DNA of 46,909 nt from Candidatus Zixiibacteriota bacterium (GTDB lineage Bacteria > Zixibacteria > MSB-5A5 > UBA10806). How positions within the stretch are numbered: position 1 is the first letter of the stretch; every line of letters begins with the position of its first letter. Where the stretch lies: NCBI GenBank assembly GCA_024641335.1, contig JAHEDG010000001.1, forward strand, positions 1-46,909, written 5' to 3'. Position numbers and translations under genes: made by a program. The notes under the pieces were generated by a model. It searched no databases and was not told where the DNA came from. It saw nothing but the letters and a program-made list of their open reading frames with translations. Below are positions 33,398-42,571 of the stretch, in pieces.

Positions 33398-34948
33398 ATG
33401 ATGAAATTGAGAACTTTCGGGCTTCATTTTTCGATTCTTTTACTGTTGATTTTTAATGATAGATTTACGTTCGATCCGGCTGGTGAGCAGGGGGAATGCA
33501 CTATAGGCGTTTTCTCGGGTTTGATCACCGCTGACGGCCGTCCAATGCTTTGGAAAAACCGCGATGTTACCAATCCGGTGCAGAAATTCTGCTTTTTCGA
33601 GCCCGATCCGGGCAGCGATTCGGCTCTTTACTCGTTTTTAGGCAACGTATATTCCAGCGATACCAACAGGGTTTACATGGGGATAAACGATGTCGGTTTT
33701 GCCATAATTAACTCCAACAGCTACAACCTGAACGACAGCGTGGCCCAGGGCATCAACGACGGCGATCTGCTCAGGCTGGCTCTGGAGCGATGTCGTACCC
33801 TGGCCGATTTCGAGGATCTTCTGGATCTAACCGCCATCAAGGGAAGAGAGGATTGTTGGAATATCGGGGCTTTGGACGCCGAAGGAGGCGCGGCCTTATA
33901 TGAATGTTCCAATTATAGTTACGTCAAGTTCGACGCCAATAATGAGATGCAGGCTCCCGGCGGCATGATCTTAAGGGCGACATATTCTTTATCCGGCGGA
34001 ACCCGTCGTATCGGGTTCGAGAGATATAAAAGGGTAACCCATCTGGTTTACGATAGGGATAATGAAACTCCGATCGACGCCAAATTCGTTTTGCAAACAC
34101 TGGCCAGGGATATCGCCAACCCTCTGGGCGATCCGTATCCGCTTCCTTACACAGGGCGGCAGAACGGCCGTCCCGAAGGATATATTCTCAGCCGGGATGT
34201 GACCATCAACAGGACCGTATCCAGATCCTGTATGGTGATCAGGGGCGTAAGGCCGGATGAAGACCCCAGGCTGGGCACCGCTTTTTGCATGATCGGCCCT
34301 CCGGTGATTTCGGTGGCTTTTCCTTTATGGGTCTATTCCAGAGAGGTTCCGCAGATGCTGAATACAGGAGAAGAAGTGCCTATGTATTCCCAGATCCTGC
34401 GGCATAATGCCGAACTTTATCCGAATCCCAAAGATCCAATCTATCTGGACAGCCGATATCTGGTTAATCACGAGGGTACCGGTTTGTTTGAATATACCCT
34501 GCCTTTGGAAAGAGAGATACTTCAAGCCGCCGACGAGCATGTTTTTGAGTGGGACAATCAAATACCGACTCCAGCCCAGGCGGCCGCCGCGCAGAACGAT
34601 CTGGCCTATTATATTTTCGATTCATTCCTGAGCATACCAATCCTGCCTCTCGGGGTGGATGATCCTCCTGTTCCCGAGTCACCGAGGATCTCCAATTATC
34701 CGAATCCGTTTAACGCCGGCACTACTATTCAGCTGGATGGTTTCGGGGCCGATGACAATATCAGCATAAAGATCTTCGATCTTTTGGGTCGCCAGGTCAG
34801 GACATTCGACGCTATCGGCGGCCGGGACAGATTCATAAGCTGGGACGGACGGGACGGCTCCGGGAACTCGCTGCCGTCGGGATTGTATCTGATCAACACG
34901 AGAAGCCTGGAATTCTCATCTAACATTAAGACGCTCCTGCTCAAGTAA
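33398..34948 (+). CDS. Exported Ntn-type amidohydrolase (C45/choloylglycine hydrolase-like) with C-terminal sorting domain, copy 1
   Basis: A 516-aa protein. A hydrophobic signal (~9-20) is followed by GECTIGVFSGLITADGRPMLWKNRDV. Cys34, Arg/Asn-Asp in KNRD and the flow of the fold match Ntn hydrolases of the linear-amide type (acyltransferase C45, bile-salt or penicillin amidases), in which a propeptide is removed to expose the catalytic Cys. The last ~75 residues are the sorting tail: NYPNPFNAGT, ISIKIFDLLGRQVRTF, ISWDGRDGSGNSLPSGLYLI, KTLLLK. It opens an operon of four hydrolases; the second copy starts 17 bases downstream. Substrate (N-acyl amide, peptide-like or lactone) is unknown. Confidence 0.75.
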   Translation: MMKLRTFGLHFSILLLLIFNDRFTFDPAGEQGECTIGVFSGLITADGRPMLWKNRDVTNPVQKFCFFEPDPGSDSALYSFLGNVYSSDTNRVYMGINDVGFAIINSNSYNLNDSVAQGINDGDLLRLALERCRTLADFEDLLDLTAIKGREDCWNIGALDAEGGAALYECSNYSYVKFDANNEMQAPGGMILRATYSLSGGTRRIGFERYKRVTHLVYDRDNETPIDAKFVLQTLARDIANPLGDPYPLPYTGRQNGRPEGYILSRDVTINRTVSRSCMVIRGVRPDEDPRLGTAFCMIGPPVISVAFPLWVYSREVPQMLNTGEEVPMYSQILRHNAELYPNPKDPIYLDSRYLVNHEGTGLFEYTLPLEREILQAADEHVFEWDNQIPTPAQAAAAQNDLAYYIFDSFLSIPILPLGVDDPPVPESPRISNYPNPFNAGTTIQLDGFGADDNISIKIFDLLGRQVRTFDAIGGRDRFISWDGRDGSGNSLPSGLYLINTRSLEFSSNIKTLLLK

Positions 34949-34965
34949 ACTTGGAAAGTTCTGCT

Positions 34966-36555
34966 ATGACGTATTCAAAAGAACACCTTGGGTCGAGATA
35001 CTCTTGCCGGGCGGCGATATGGGGTCTTGCTATCGCCCTTTCGGCTTTCGCCGCGGTATCGGCTGAGGAAAATAGAGGCCTGCCGTTCGGCGAGTGCACC
35101 GTAGGAGTTTTCGGCGGATCGGTTACTGCCGACGGCCGACCGATATTATGGAAAAACCGCGATGTTACCAATCCCGATCAGCGGTTTATATATTATAATT
35201 CGTACGAAAGAGATGGTATTGTCACCATCCCGTTCATAGGCGACGTATACAGATCAGACACGACCAGGGTATATATGGGGGCCAATCTCGAGGGTTTTGC
35301 CATCATGAACAGCGATTCTTATAATCTCGATGATTCCCTTTCGACCGGCATAGATGACGGTACGATCATGCGTATCGCGTTGGAGACCTGTTCGAGTATA
35401 GCGGATTTCGGTCTTCTTCTGGATTCCACCGACGCCATCGGCAGGAAAGACTGCTGGAATTTCGGAGTTATGGACGCCTCGGGGACCTGCGCTATGTTCG
35501 AATGCCGGAACTACTCGTATGTATTGATTCTGCCCGAGGGTAATGATTCTCCCGATAACGGCATGGCATTGAGGGCCAATTTTTCCCGTACCGGCAATGA
35601 TCGTCAGGCCGGGCTGGATCGCTATAGGCGAGCGGTATACCTGACCGAAAACAGAATGAGAAGAGCTCCTGTGGATATCGAATTCGTGCTGCAGAAACTA
35701 GTTCGGGATCTGGGTAATCCTTATGACGATCCGTACCCGTTGCCGTATAACCGTTCACAGGCCGACGGCCCGATCGGATATATATTCGATTACGGCTGCA
35801 CCATTTCCAACAGGTGGACGACATCGGCCGTAGTTATCAAGGGAGTGGCTCCCGGCGAGGATCCTGTCCTAACCACCATTTTCGCGGTGCTGGGCTCTCC
35901 GGTCATCTCTATGGCTTATCCGCTGTGGGTGGCCTCGGGCAGCGTGCCGGTCTATTTGTCTCGCGGCCAGGGGGCGCCGATGTACGAATACTGCGTCGAT
36001 AGAAAAGCCAGACTGTATGACAATCCGGACGCTTTTTTTCATCTCAACAGCAAAGCGCTTTGCGACGACGACGGAACGGGCATATATACTTATTCGTTTT
36101 TGCTGGAAAGATGGGGGATAAACAACGCCGAACGGCTTCTCTCATCGTGGAGAGCCGACAGTCCGGAGACTCAGGATGTATCTTCCGAGCAGCTCAGGAT
36201 AGCCCGCGCGCTTTTCACCGGATACCAAAGAGAGACGGCCGAATACCTGACCGAAGCCGAACCGGATATAGATATTTTCCCGCGGACGATAGGGCTTTCC
36301 AATTATCCCAATCCTTTCAACGCCTCAACAGTGATAACATACAACGGTACATGGCAAGGCAGCGACCCGATTGTCAGGATATATGATTCTATGGGCAGGC
36401 TGGTAAATCTGCTATCGGCCGGCGGTGTATCCGGTGGGAGCATAATTTGGGACGGTCACGATCTGTTCGGGAAAAGAGTTTCTTCCGGCGTCTATTTTTA
36501 CACGCTCGACGCTGGCAGTTTTAGTACTTCCAATAAAATGACGTTAATCAAGTAA
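34966..36555 (+). CDS. Exported Ntn-type amidohydrolase with C-terminal sorting domain, copy 2
   Basis: A 529-aa protein; ATG at 34966 has GGAAAG eight bases upstream and is preferred over the in-frame TTG at 34951. The signal segment (~14-32) is followed by GECTVGVFGGSVTADGRPILWKNRDVTNP, with Cys44 as the predicted nucleophile. It aligns along its length with the preceding protein (conserved SDTxRVYMG, DDGxxxRxALE, GRxDCWNxGxxDA, DPYPLPY, PVIS-AxPLWV) and ends in the same tail (NYPNPFNASTVITY, VRIYDSMGRLVN, SSGVYFYTLD, KMTLIK). The pair arose by tandem duplication with clear divergence, so different substrates are possible. Confidence 0.78.
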   Translation: MTYSKEHLGSRYSCRAAIWGLAIALSAFAAVSAEENRGLPFGECTVGVFGGSVTADGRPILWKNRDVTNPDQRFIYYNSYERDGIVTIPFIGDVYRSDTTRVYMGANLEGFAIMNSDSYNLDDSLSTGIDDGTIMRIALETCSSIADFGLLLDSTDAIGRKDCWNFGVMDASGTCAMFECRNYSYVLILPEGNDSPDNGMALRANFSRTGNDRQAGLDRYRRAVYLTENRMRRAPVDIEFVLQKLVRDLGNPYDDPYPLPYNRSQADGPIGYIFDYGCTISNRWTTSAVVIKGVAPGEDPVLTTIFAVLGSPVISMAYPLWVASGSVPVYLSRGQGAPMYEYCVDRKARLYDNPDAFFHLNSKALCDDDGTGIYTYSFLLERWGINNAERLLSSWRADSPETQDVSSEQLRIARALFTGYQRETAEYLTEAEPDIDIFPRTIGLSNYPNPFNASTVITYNGTWQGSDPIVRIYDSMGRLVNLLSAGGVSGGSIIWDGHDLFGKRVSSGVYFYTLDAGSFSTSNKMTLIK

Positions 36556-36604
36556 AGTTTTTAAGAAAGATGTTTGATAATAAATCGAGGCGAGGAGAGA
36601 AGTA

Positions 36605-39600
36605 ATGAGACGGTTGTTACTGCTGCTATGTTTGATTTCTATTCCGGTGATTCTCATTGGGACGGGAGACGCCAAAGCCGACAGCGACGCTTTATCGGCG
36701 GCGGCGTTCGGGAAGCTAAGAGCGGATTATCCGCTGGTATCGAAATTCGAAAATGAAGGTTATGTCACCCGTTTATTCGGCAGGCCGTTTGGCTACGGAG
36801 CCACGGTTGAAGCGGCCGCTCTGAATTTTAAAAACGAATATGCCGCGATATTCAAAGCCGACGCCGGTGATCTTTATCCGGTCAGCTTATTACCGGACGG
36901 CCGTCATACGCTGCCGCTCATGTACGACAAATCAACCGATAGTTATAAATTTACACTGGTTTATTTTTCGCAGTTCAGGGATAATATCCCGGTTTTCAAA
37001 TCGGATCTTCGTCTTTTGGTATTGAACCGGCCCGATAATCCGGTTGTATTGGCTTCGTCGGGGCTTCGGGATCTCGGCGATTTTGCCGTTCCTGCCGGTA
37101 TTTCTCCCGATCGCATGCTGTCTGAAAACGCCGCCAAATCGTTTTATCCCGGACTGGTCAATTTCACCGAACCGCGCATGGTAATATGGGCGGGTATCGA
37201 GGATATGGTCGTCAGGCCGGCCCTCGGCATGGAGATTATCGCCGATAACGGCAAAACGGCATCCGATGATTTCGAAAAATGGCTGATAGTCATCAATGCT
37301 CAAAGCGGGGATATCCTCTATACCGAAGAGATGATTCAGCATGTGGATATCAACGGCAGCGTTTCCGGGATGGCCACCCAGGGAATAAGGGCTGATATGT
37401 GCGATGACGAAGCGGTTGTCGGATTGCCGTACGCCCGGGTTTATGTGCAAGGCGAATCACCGGTTTTCGCCGATGAAAACGGCAATTTCGTGATCCCGCA
37501 CGGCGGAAGCTCTCCGGTGACCGTGTATTCTCATTTGCGTGGACAGTGGTTCAGGGTATTCAATGCAGGGGGCGCCAACGGCGAGCTTTCGACCCAGGTT
37601 ACTCCGCCCGGACCGGTGAATTTTCTGCACAATGAGGATAACAGCAGCCAGTTTAACAGGGCCGAAGTCAATGCCTATCGGCACTCTAATGTAGTTCGTG
37701 ATTTTACACTGTCCTATAACCCCGAATACCCGGTTATTTATCAGCAGCAGGAATTCAGGGTCAATGTCAATCTCAATCAGAGCTGCAACGCCTATTACGA
37801 CGGGCAATCGATTAATTTCTTCGGCTCCGGGGGAGGCTGCCCTAATACGGCCTTCTCCACCGTGGTCCACCATGAATATGGCCATCACCTGGTTAACGTG
37901 GCCGGCAGTCAGCAGGGCGCTTATGGCGAGGGTATGGGAGACGTGGTCGGCATGCTGATCACTGATAATCCCGGCCTGGCTTTCGGATTCCTCGGCGACT
38001 GCAATCAGCCGTTGCGCTCCGGAGATAACAATTTCCAATTTCCCTGCTCCGGTGAGATTCACTACTGCGGGCAGCTGCTATCGGGCAGTGTCTGGTCTAC
38101 CAGAAACGCTCTTTTGGCCAGCTATCCGGATACCTATCTGGATATCATTTCCGGGCTGGCTATTAACGCTATGCTTCTGCACAGAAGCGCCGAGGTCGAT
38201 CCTAGTATTACGATCGATTACCTGACAGTGGACGACGATGATGGAAATATGTGGAACGGCACTCCGCACGCGGTGGAGATAATCCAGGGATTCGTCCGGG
38301 AGCATAATATGGATTTCGGAGTCGCTCCCCAGATCGAACATACTCCTTTGATAGACAATGAAGATTCAACCGAAGTATTAGGCGTGGATGCCAGCGTTTT
38401 CACCTTTTTTTCCATGGATGACGGCACTGTCAATATCCATTATTCAATCGGCGGCGATTATCAGACGGCGGCGATGGTCAATACATCGGGCAGCGCCTGG
38501 CATGGCGAAATACCTCGTCCTCCCTACGGCACCACGGTCAGCTATTATATCGAGGCTATTGACGATTCCGATACTCATGGTTTCAGTCCGGCCGACGCTC
38601 CGGATTCGGTGTATTCGTTCTATTTCGGCGCGGATATGGTTCCTCCCGCCATGGAACTTCTCGAATTTCCGCAGAATACGGTCAATCTATTCGGCCCTTA
38701 CGGTCCTTTCACTATCACCGCCAGCGACGTTCACGGGATAAATCAATCTTCGGTTCATATTCATTACAGAGTTAATGACGAGACTGAAAGCGAACTGGCT
38801 TTAAACCCGGCGGAAAATGACGAGTTTTCGCTCGCAGAAATCGATCTGGGACGCCGCATAAATTCCGGAGATATAGTGCATTGTTATTTCACCGCGTATG
38901 ATCAGGCCGATACTCCCAACCAGGGCAGGCTTCCTCAAACCGGCAGCTACGAACTTCTCATGTCCGATTCTGAAATTTTTGAGAATTTCGAGGAATTCGG
39001 GGTGGATCGCTGGTCGCTCGATTCCGACTGGCATATGTTCAGCCCCGGTTACAACGGAGGAAACTGTATCGCGGTAGGGCCGGGTTATCCCAATAACGCC
39101 GATACCAGGGCATCCATGGATTTCGGATATAATCTCTCGCCTTATACTCACGCCAGGGTCACATTCTTCCGCAAGAATATACTTTTTGACGGCGATACCT
39201 GCATGGTCGAGATATCCAACGACGGCGGTAATACATGGGTCAGGGCAGGGGCGTTCAGCGATACGGCCCAATCGTACCGTTACCAGGAGTACGATATATC
39301 GTCCGTTCTCGATCCCAACGCCACCGATTACAGAGCTCGTTTCCATTTTGTGTCCAATGAAACCGGCAGATCGGTAGGAGTATTTGTCGACGATATCGGC
39401 TGGGCGATCGGACAGGCTACCGAAGTCGATGACCACGCGCCTGAAGTGCCCGACGAGTTTTCCCTGAATCAGAATTATCCCAATCCGTTCAATCCTCAAA
39501 CCAATATCTCTTTCGTTCTCCCCAGAAGTTCGGCGGTCAGGCTGGAGATATACGATCTTTTGGGACGGCGGATCGCTCTATTGGCCGATGACCGGATGCC

Positions 39601-39730
39601 GGCAGGTAATCATAATATTGTCTGGGACGGCACGGATTTCGACGGAAACCATGTATCGTCGGGGATCTATTTCTACATGCTTTCAACCGAATACGGCGAT
39701 AAGCAGGCCAAAATGACCCTGCTAAAGTAA
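36605..39730 (+). CDS. Secreted M36/M4-like metalloprotease with C-terminal sorting domain
   Basis: A 1041-aa protein with GAGGAG before the ATG. Signal peptide (~1-25); an FTP-like propeptide (~35-240, YGATVEAAALNFKNEY, VYFSQFRDNIPVFKSDLRLLV); then the catalytic domain with VVHHEYGHHLVN (His423, Glu424, His427 bind zinc and catalyse) and GEGMGD (Glu442, third ligand). A YLTVDDDDGNMWNGTPH segment typical of fungalysin-like enzymes follows. Downstream are Ig-like and jelly-roll modules (~620-930, DGDTCMVEISNDGGNTWVRAG) and the FlgD-like tail (NYPNPFNPQTNIS, VRLEIYDLLGRRIALL, SSGIYFYML, KMTLLK). It should act outside the cell as an endopeptidase. It lies 49 bases after the amidohydrolase gene. 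Confidence 0.88.
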   Translation: MRRLLLLLCLISIPVILIGTGDAKADSDALSAAAFGKLRADYPLVSKFENEGYVTRLFGRPFGYGATVEAAALNFKNEYAAIFKADAGDLYPVSLLPDGRHTLPLMYDKSTDSYKFTLVYFSQFRDNIPVFKSDLRLLVLNRPDNPVVLASSGLRDLGDFAVPAGISPDRMLSENAAKSFYPGLVNFTEPRMVIWAGIEDMVVRPALGMEIIADNGKTASDDFEKWLIVINAQSGDILYTEEMIQHVDINGSVSGMATQGIRADMCDDEAVVGLPYARVYVQGESPVFADENGNFVIPHGGSSPVTVYSHLRGQWFRVFNAGGANGELSTQVTPPGPVNFLHNEDNSSQFNRAEVNAYRHSNVVRDFTLSYNPEYPVIYQQQEFRVNVNLNQSCNAYYDGQSINFFGSGGGCPNTAFSTVVHHEYGHHLVNVAGSQQGAYGEGMGDVVGMLITDNPGLAFGFLGDCNQPLRSGDNNFQFPCSGEIHYCGQLLSGSVWSTRNALLASYPDTYLDIISGLAINAMLLHRSAEVDPSITIDYLTVDDDDGNMWNGTPHAVEIIQGFVREHNMDFGVAPQIEHTPLIDNEDSTEVLGVDASVFTFFSMDDGTVNIHYSIGGDYQTAAMVNTSGSAWHGEIPRPPYGTTVSYYIEAIDDSDTHGFSPADAPDSVYSFYFGADMVPPAMELLEFPQNTVNLFGPYGPFTITASDVHGINQSSVHIHYRVNDETESELALNPAENDEFSLAEIDLGRRINSGDIVHCYFTAYDQADTPNQGRLPQTGSYELLMSDSEIFENFEEFGVDRWSLDSDWHMFSPGYNGGNCIAVGPGYPNNADTRASMDFGYNLSPYTHARVTFFRKNILFDGDTCMVEISNDGGNTWVRAGAFSDTAQSYRYQEYDISSVLDPNATDYRARFHFVSNETGRSVGVFVDDIGWAIGQATEVDDHAPEVPDEFSLNQNYPNPFNPQTNISFVLPRSSAVRLEIYDLLGRRIALLADDRMPAGNHNIVWDGTDFDGNHVSSGIYFYMLSTEYGDKQAKMTLLK

Positions 39731-39759
39731 TCAATAACGATTTGAAAAGGGCGTTAGCC

Positions 39760-41757
39760 ATGCGCGCGATAATTTTCTCATTGATCGCAATCCTGATATC
39801 GACAGGCTCCGCTTTGGGAGCCTGCGAATACGACCGTCTGACCGGAAACAGCTTCACCTGGCCGGGTTCGGAAGACGGGGAGTTTTCCAGCAAAGCAAAA
39901 TTGAAAGACTCCGGATTCGCCCTTTTCGATTCAGTTCATTCGTTCGATGTTCTTCACTACCAGTTGATTCTGGATTTCCCCATGAACGGGCCATACTTCG
40001 AGGGATCCATGACTATGGATTTCGCGGTAGTTGACGACAGTCTGGGCGAGATCACTTTGGATATGGTCCATTTGACTGCCGAATCGGCTACTCTGAATGG
40101 AAACTGGGCGCCATTCGACAGGGGAGACTCGACCATCACCGTGGATTTCGACGATTATTACTACGCCGGGGACACGTTGATTCTGACAATCTTCTACCAC
40201 GATACCACCACCAATCGGGGATATTATTATTTTCAGAGAGACGCTTACACTTTCGCGGAGCCTCAGGACGCGCGCTGGTGGTTCCCTTGTTTCGACGAGC
40301 CGTGGGATAAGGCCACGTCGGATATCTTTGCCACGGTTCCGGAGAATTATGAGGTAGGCTCCAACGGTTACCTGGAATCGGTTTATCATTATCCGAATGA
40401 CCATGTCCGGGTTTACCATTGGGTAAACGAAGATCCTATAGCTACCTACCTGATAAATCTGGTTATGGCTGATTATGCGGTCTGGACCGACTACTATGTT
40501 ACCGGCTCTGGCGATTCCATCCCGATTGTCAATATGGTTTTCGCCGAAGATTCCAGCGACGCCGTATTCGATTTCGGCAACGTGCCGGCCATGATGGAAA
40601 CTTACTCCGATTTATTTTATCCGTATCCCTTCAATAAATACGGTCAGGCGGCCATCTACCCGTTCCAGTACGGAGCTATGGAGCATCAGACCATGACCAG
40701 CTTGAAATCGACCTGGCTTCGAGGCGACAGGTATATGGAAGGCGGAATAGCGCATGAACTGGCGCATATGTGGTGGGGAGATTTCGTCACCCTGGCCGAC
40801 TGGAGACATATCTGGCTCAACGAAGGATTCGCCACATATTCCGGCGCTCTTTTCAACGAGGAGTTTTACGGGCATGAGGCCTTTATGCGTGACCTCGGCG
40901 CTTTCAAGGATCTATATCTCGAATGGATAGGAATTTATGGCTACGAACCTCTGTTCGATCCGGACTACCTGTTCGCCTCCACAGAGTATTTTAAGGGAGC
41001 CTGGGTATTGCATATGCTCCGCGGTATAATCGGGGATAACGCCTTTTTCGCCGGGCTGCACCAATATGCCTCGCTTTACGGTTATGGTAACGCCAGTACC
41101 TGGGATTTCTGGAATGTTATGGAGACCGCCTCCGGCCGGGATCTCGATTGGTTCTTCCACGAGTGGATATTCGATCAGGCCCACCCAATATATGATTACG
41201 CCTGGTCTTATGACGGCGCCGGACCATATACTGTCCATCTCGATATTGAGCAGGTTCAGACCGCCGCCCCGCCCTTCAGGATGCCGATAGATATAAGGAT
41301 AACTTCCGCCGGCGGTCCATTCAATTTCACAGTGGAAAACAATCTGGAATTCCAGTCCTATGATTTCGTTGTGGATATTCAGCCGACCGGCCTTTTGTTC
41401 GATCCTGATAGCTGGATTCTTAAGGAAATGGAGTGGGAGACATCCATCGGCGATCATGATCAGCCCGTATTGCCGCAGCAGGTTTCATTCGACGATCCCT
41501 ATCCCAATCCATTTAATGGATCGACAGTGCTTACTTTCGGGGTAACCGGCAGCTCGCAGGAAGTAAATATCGCCATATACGACATTAACGGCCGCCTGGC
41601 TCGCGGCCTGGTATCAGGCTTATATCAGCCGGGTTATTATGTCAATCGCTGGGACGGCCGGGATGACAACGGCCTGGAATTATCTTCAGGAATATACCTG
41701 GCCAAACTAACCTCTCCTCTGGGGTCGTTAACGAAAAAACTAACATTCCTGCGGTAA
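39760..41757 (+). CDS. Secreted M1-family aminopeptidase with C-terminal sorting domain
   Basis: A 665-aa protein; ATG at 39760 has AAAAGGG eight bases upstream and begins a clean signal peptide (MRAIIFSLIAILISTGSALGA), so the TTG at 39742 is rejected. The N-terminal M1 beta domain (~60-240) precedes the catalytic core with GAMEH (GAMEN-type exopeptidase motif, ~305), HELAHMWWGD (zinc His332/His336, catalytic Glu333) and NEGFATY (third ligand Glu355). The large C-terminal helical domain of cytosolic M1 enzymes is shortened and replaced by the sorting tail (DPYPNPFNGST, VNIAIYDINGRLARGL, LSSGIYLAKL, KKLTFLR). It would remove N-terminal residues from peptides made by the adjacent endopeptidase. 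Confidence 0.9.
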   Translation: MRAIIFSLIAILISTGSALGACEYDRLTGNSFTWPGSEDGEFSSKAKLKDSGFALFDSVHSFDVLHYQLILDFPMNGPYFEGSMTMDFAVVDDSLGEITLDMVHLTAESATLNGNWAPFDRGDSTITVDFDDYYYAGDTLILTIFYHDTTTNRGYYYFQRDAYTFAEPQDARWWFPCFDEPWDKATSDIFATVPENYEVGSNGYLESVYHYPNDHVRVYHWVNEDPIATYLINLVMADYAVWTDYYVTGSGDSIPIVNMVFAEDSSDAVFDFGNVPAMMETYSDLFYPYPFNKYGQAAIYPFQYGAMEHQTMTSLKSTWLRGDRYMEGGIAHELAHMWWGDFVTLADWRHIWLNEGFATYSGALFNEEFYGHEAFMRDLGAFKDLYLEWIGIYGYEPLFDPDYLFASTEYFKGAWVLHMLRGIIGDNAFFAGLHQYASLYGYGNASTWDFWNVMETASGRDLDWFFHEWIFDQAHPIYDYAWSYDGAGPYTVHLDIEQVQTAAPPFRMPIDIRITSAGGPFNFTVENNLEFQSYDFVVDIQPTGLLFDPDSWILKEMEWETSIGDHDQPVLPQQVSFDDPYPNPFNGSTVLTFGVTGSSQEVNIAIYDINGRLARGLVSGLYQPGYYVNRWDGRDDNGLELSSGIYLAKLTSPLGSLTKKLTFLR

Positions 41758-41769
41758 AGTCGGGCCAAT

Positions 41770-41783
41770 TCCCATATATGGGA
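41770..41783. promoter_or_regulatory. Perfect 14-bp palindrome, possible operator
   Basis: TCCCATATATGGGA lies 13 bases after the aminopeptidase stop. Two further CCCAT elements follow (around 41789 and 41811) in the 206-base gap before the first pilin-like gene. With no loop it is a poor hairpin but a good dimer-binding site. The function is inferred. Confidence 0.3.
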
Positions 41784-41963
41784 TTTCCCCCATATTCTAT
41801 GATAAATTCCCATTTTTTGCCCTGATATCGGAAAATCTCCGCCGCTCGAAATGTCTGCAGTTCGGCGGTTAATGTATTGTCTTGCATGATGATATGATAT
41901 AGGCTTAACAAAGGGCATGCCGTTTGCGTCTATATTTTTCCGTAAGATAATTATGGAGGGATG

Positions 41964-42473
41964 ATGCGAATCGTAGCCAACCGAGGAATTTCACTAATAC
42001 AACTGCTTATTGTGGTAATACTGATTTCTGTGATTTCCACGGCCATCTGGAATCTTCGGGTTAATCGCACTGATTTGGAGTTCGATCAGATTTCCAGCGC
42101 CAAGGACGAGAATGATGTCAGGCTGGCCCTGGATGAAATCGGCTATCATTTGAACCTGGCTGGTTACGGGCTTAGCGGCGGGAGTGAGCCCCTGGTTATA
42201 GTCAAGGGGGAAATCACAGATACTTTGTGTGTCCGCCACAACGATATCAGTTTTGAGTTTTATATAGACGAAAAGGGCAGCTTGATAAAACGTATCGAGA
42301 CAGTGGATAAAATCCTGGCCGAGAACATTTATTCGCTCCAGGCGGTAAAGGTCAATCCGACGTCTGTGGCCGTTACCCTGTCTACCGTAACCATGGACGC
42401 GTTGAACGATAAGGGGCAGGAAACCCTGTCCAAAAGCTATTCTACGGTAGTGGAACTTCGCAGTATGATGTAG
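41964..42473 (+). CDS. Type IV prepilin-like minor pilin (PilW-like)
   Basis: A 169-aa protein with GGAGGG just before tandem ATGs; the second (41964) has the better spacing. The N-terminus MRIVANRGISLIQLLIVVILISVIS is a prepilin signal: short basic leader, cleavage after Gly, then a hydrophobic helix that anchors the subunit. Position +5 after cleavage is Gln, not the usual Glu. The rest (DENDVRLALDEIGYHLNLAGYGLSG) resembles PilW/PilX-type minor pilins. It should be processed by prepilin peptidase and help prime or cap the pilus. It precedes the FimT-like gene by 98 bases. Confidence 0.75.
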   Translation: MRIVANRGISLIQLLIVVILISVISTAIWNLRVNRTDLEFDQISSAKDENDVRLALDEIGYHLNLAGYGLSGGSEPLVIVKGEITDTLCVRHNDISFEFYIDEKGSLIKRIETVDKILAENIYSLQAVKVNPTSVAVTLSTVTMDALNDKGQETLSKSYSTVVELRSMM

Positions 42474-42571
42474 TTTGATCGATCAGTCGATAATCGGGCT
42501 AAAAATGGGGGATGTTTTTGCCGATAGTAAATTTAGGCGCACGGGAACTTAACAAAGGAACAGGAAAAAAA

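Noticed and set aside
37457-38062. 201-aa minus-strand frame within the metalloprotease gene
   Set aside because: Shadow of the catalytic domain; the plus strand carries HEYGH and the third zinc ligand.
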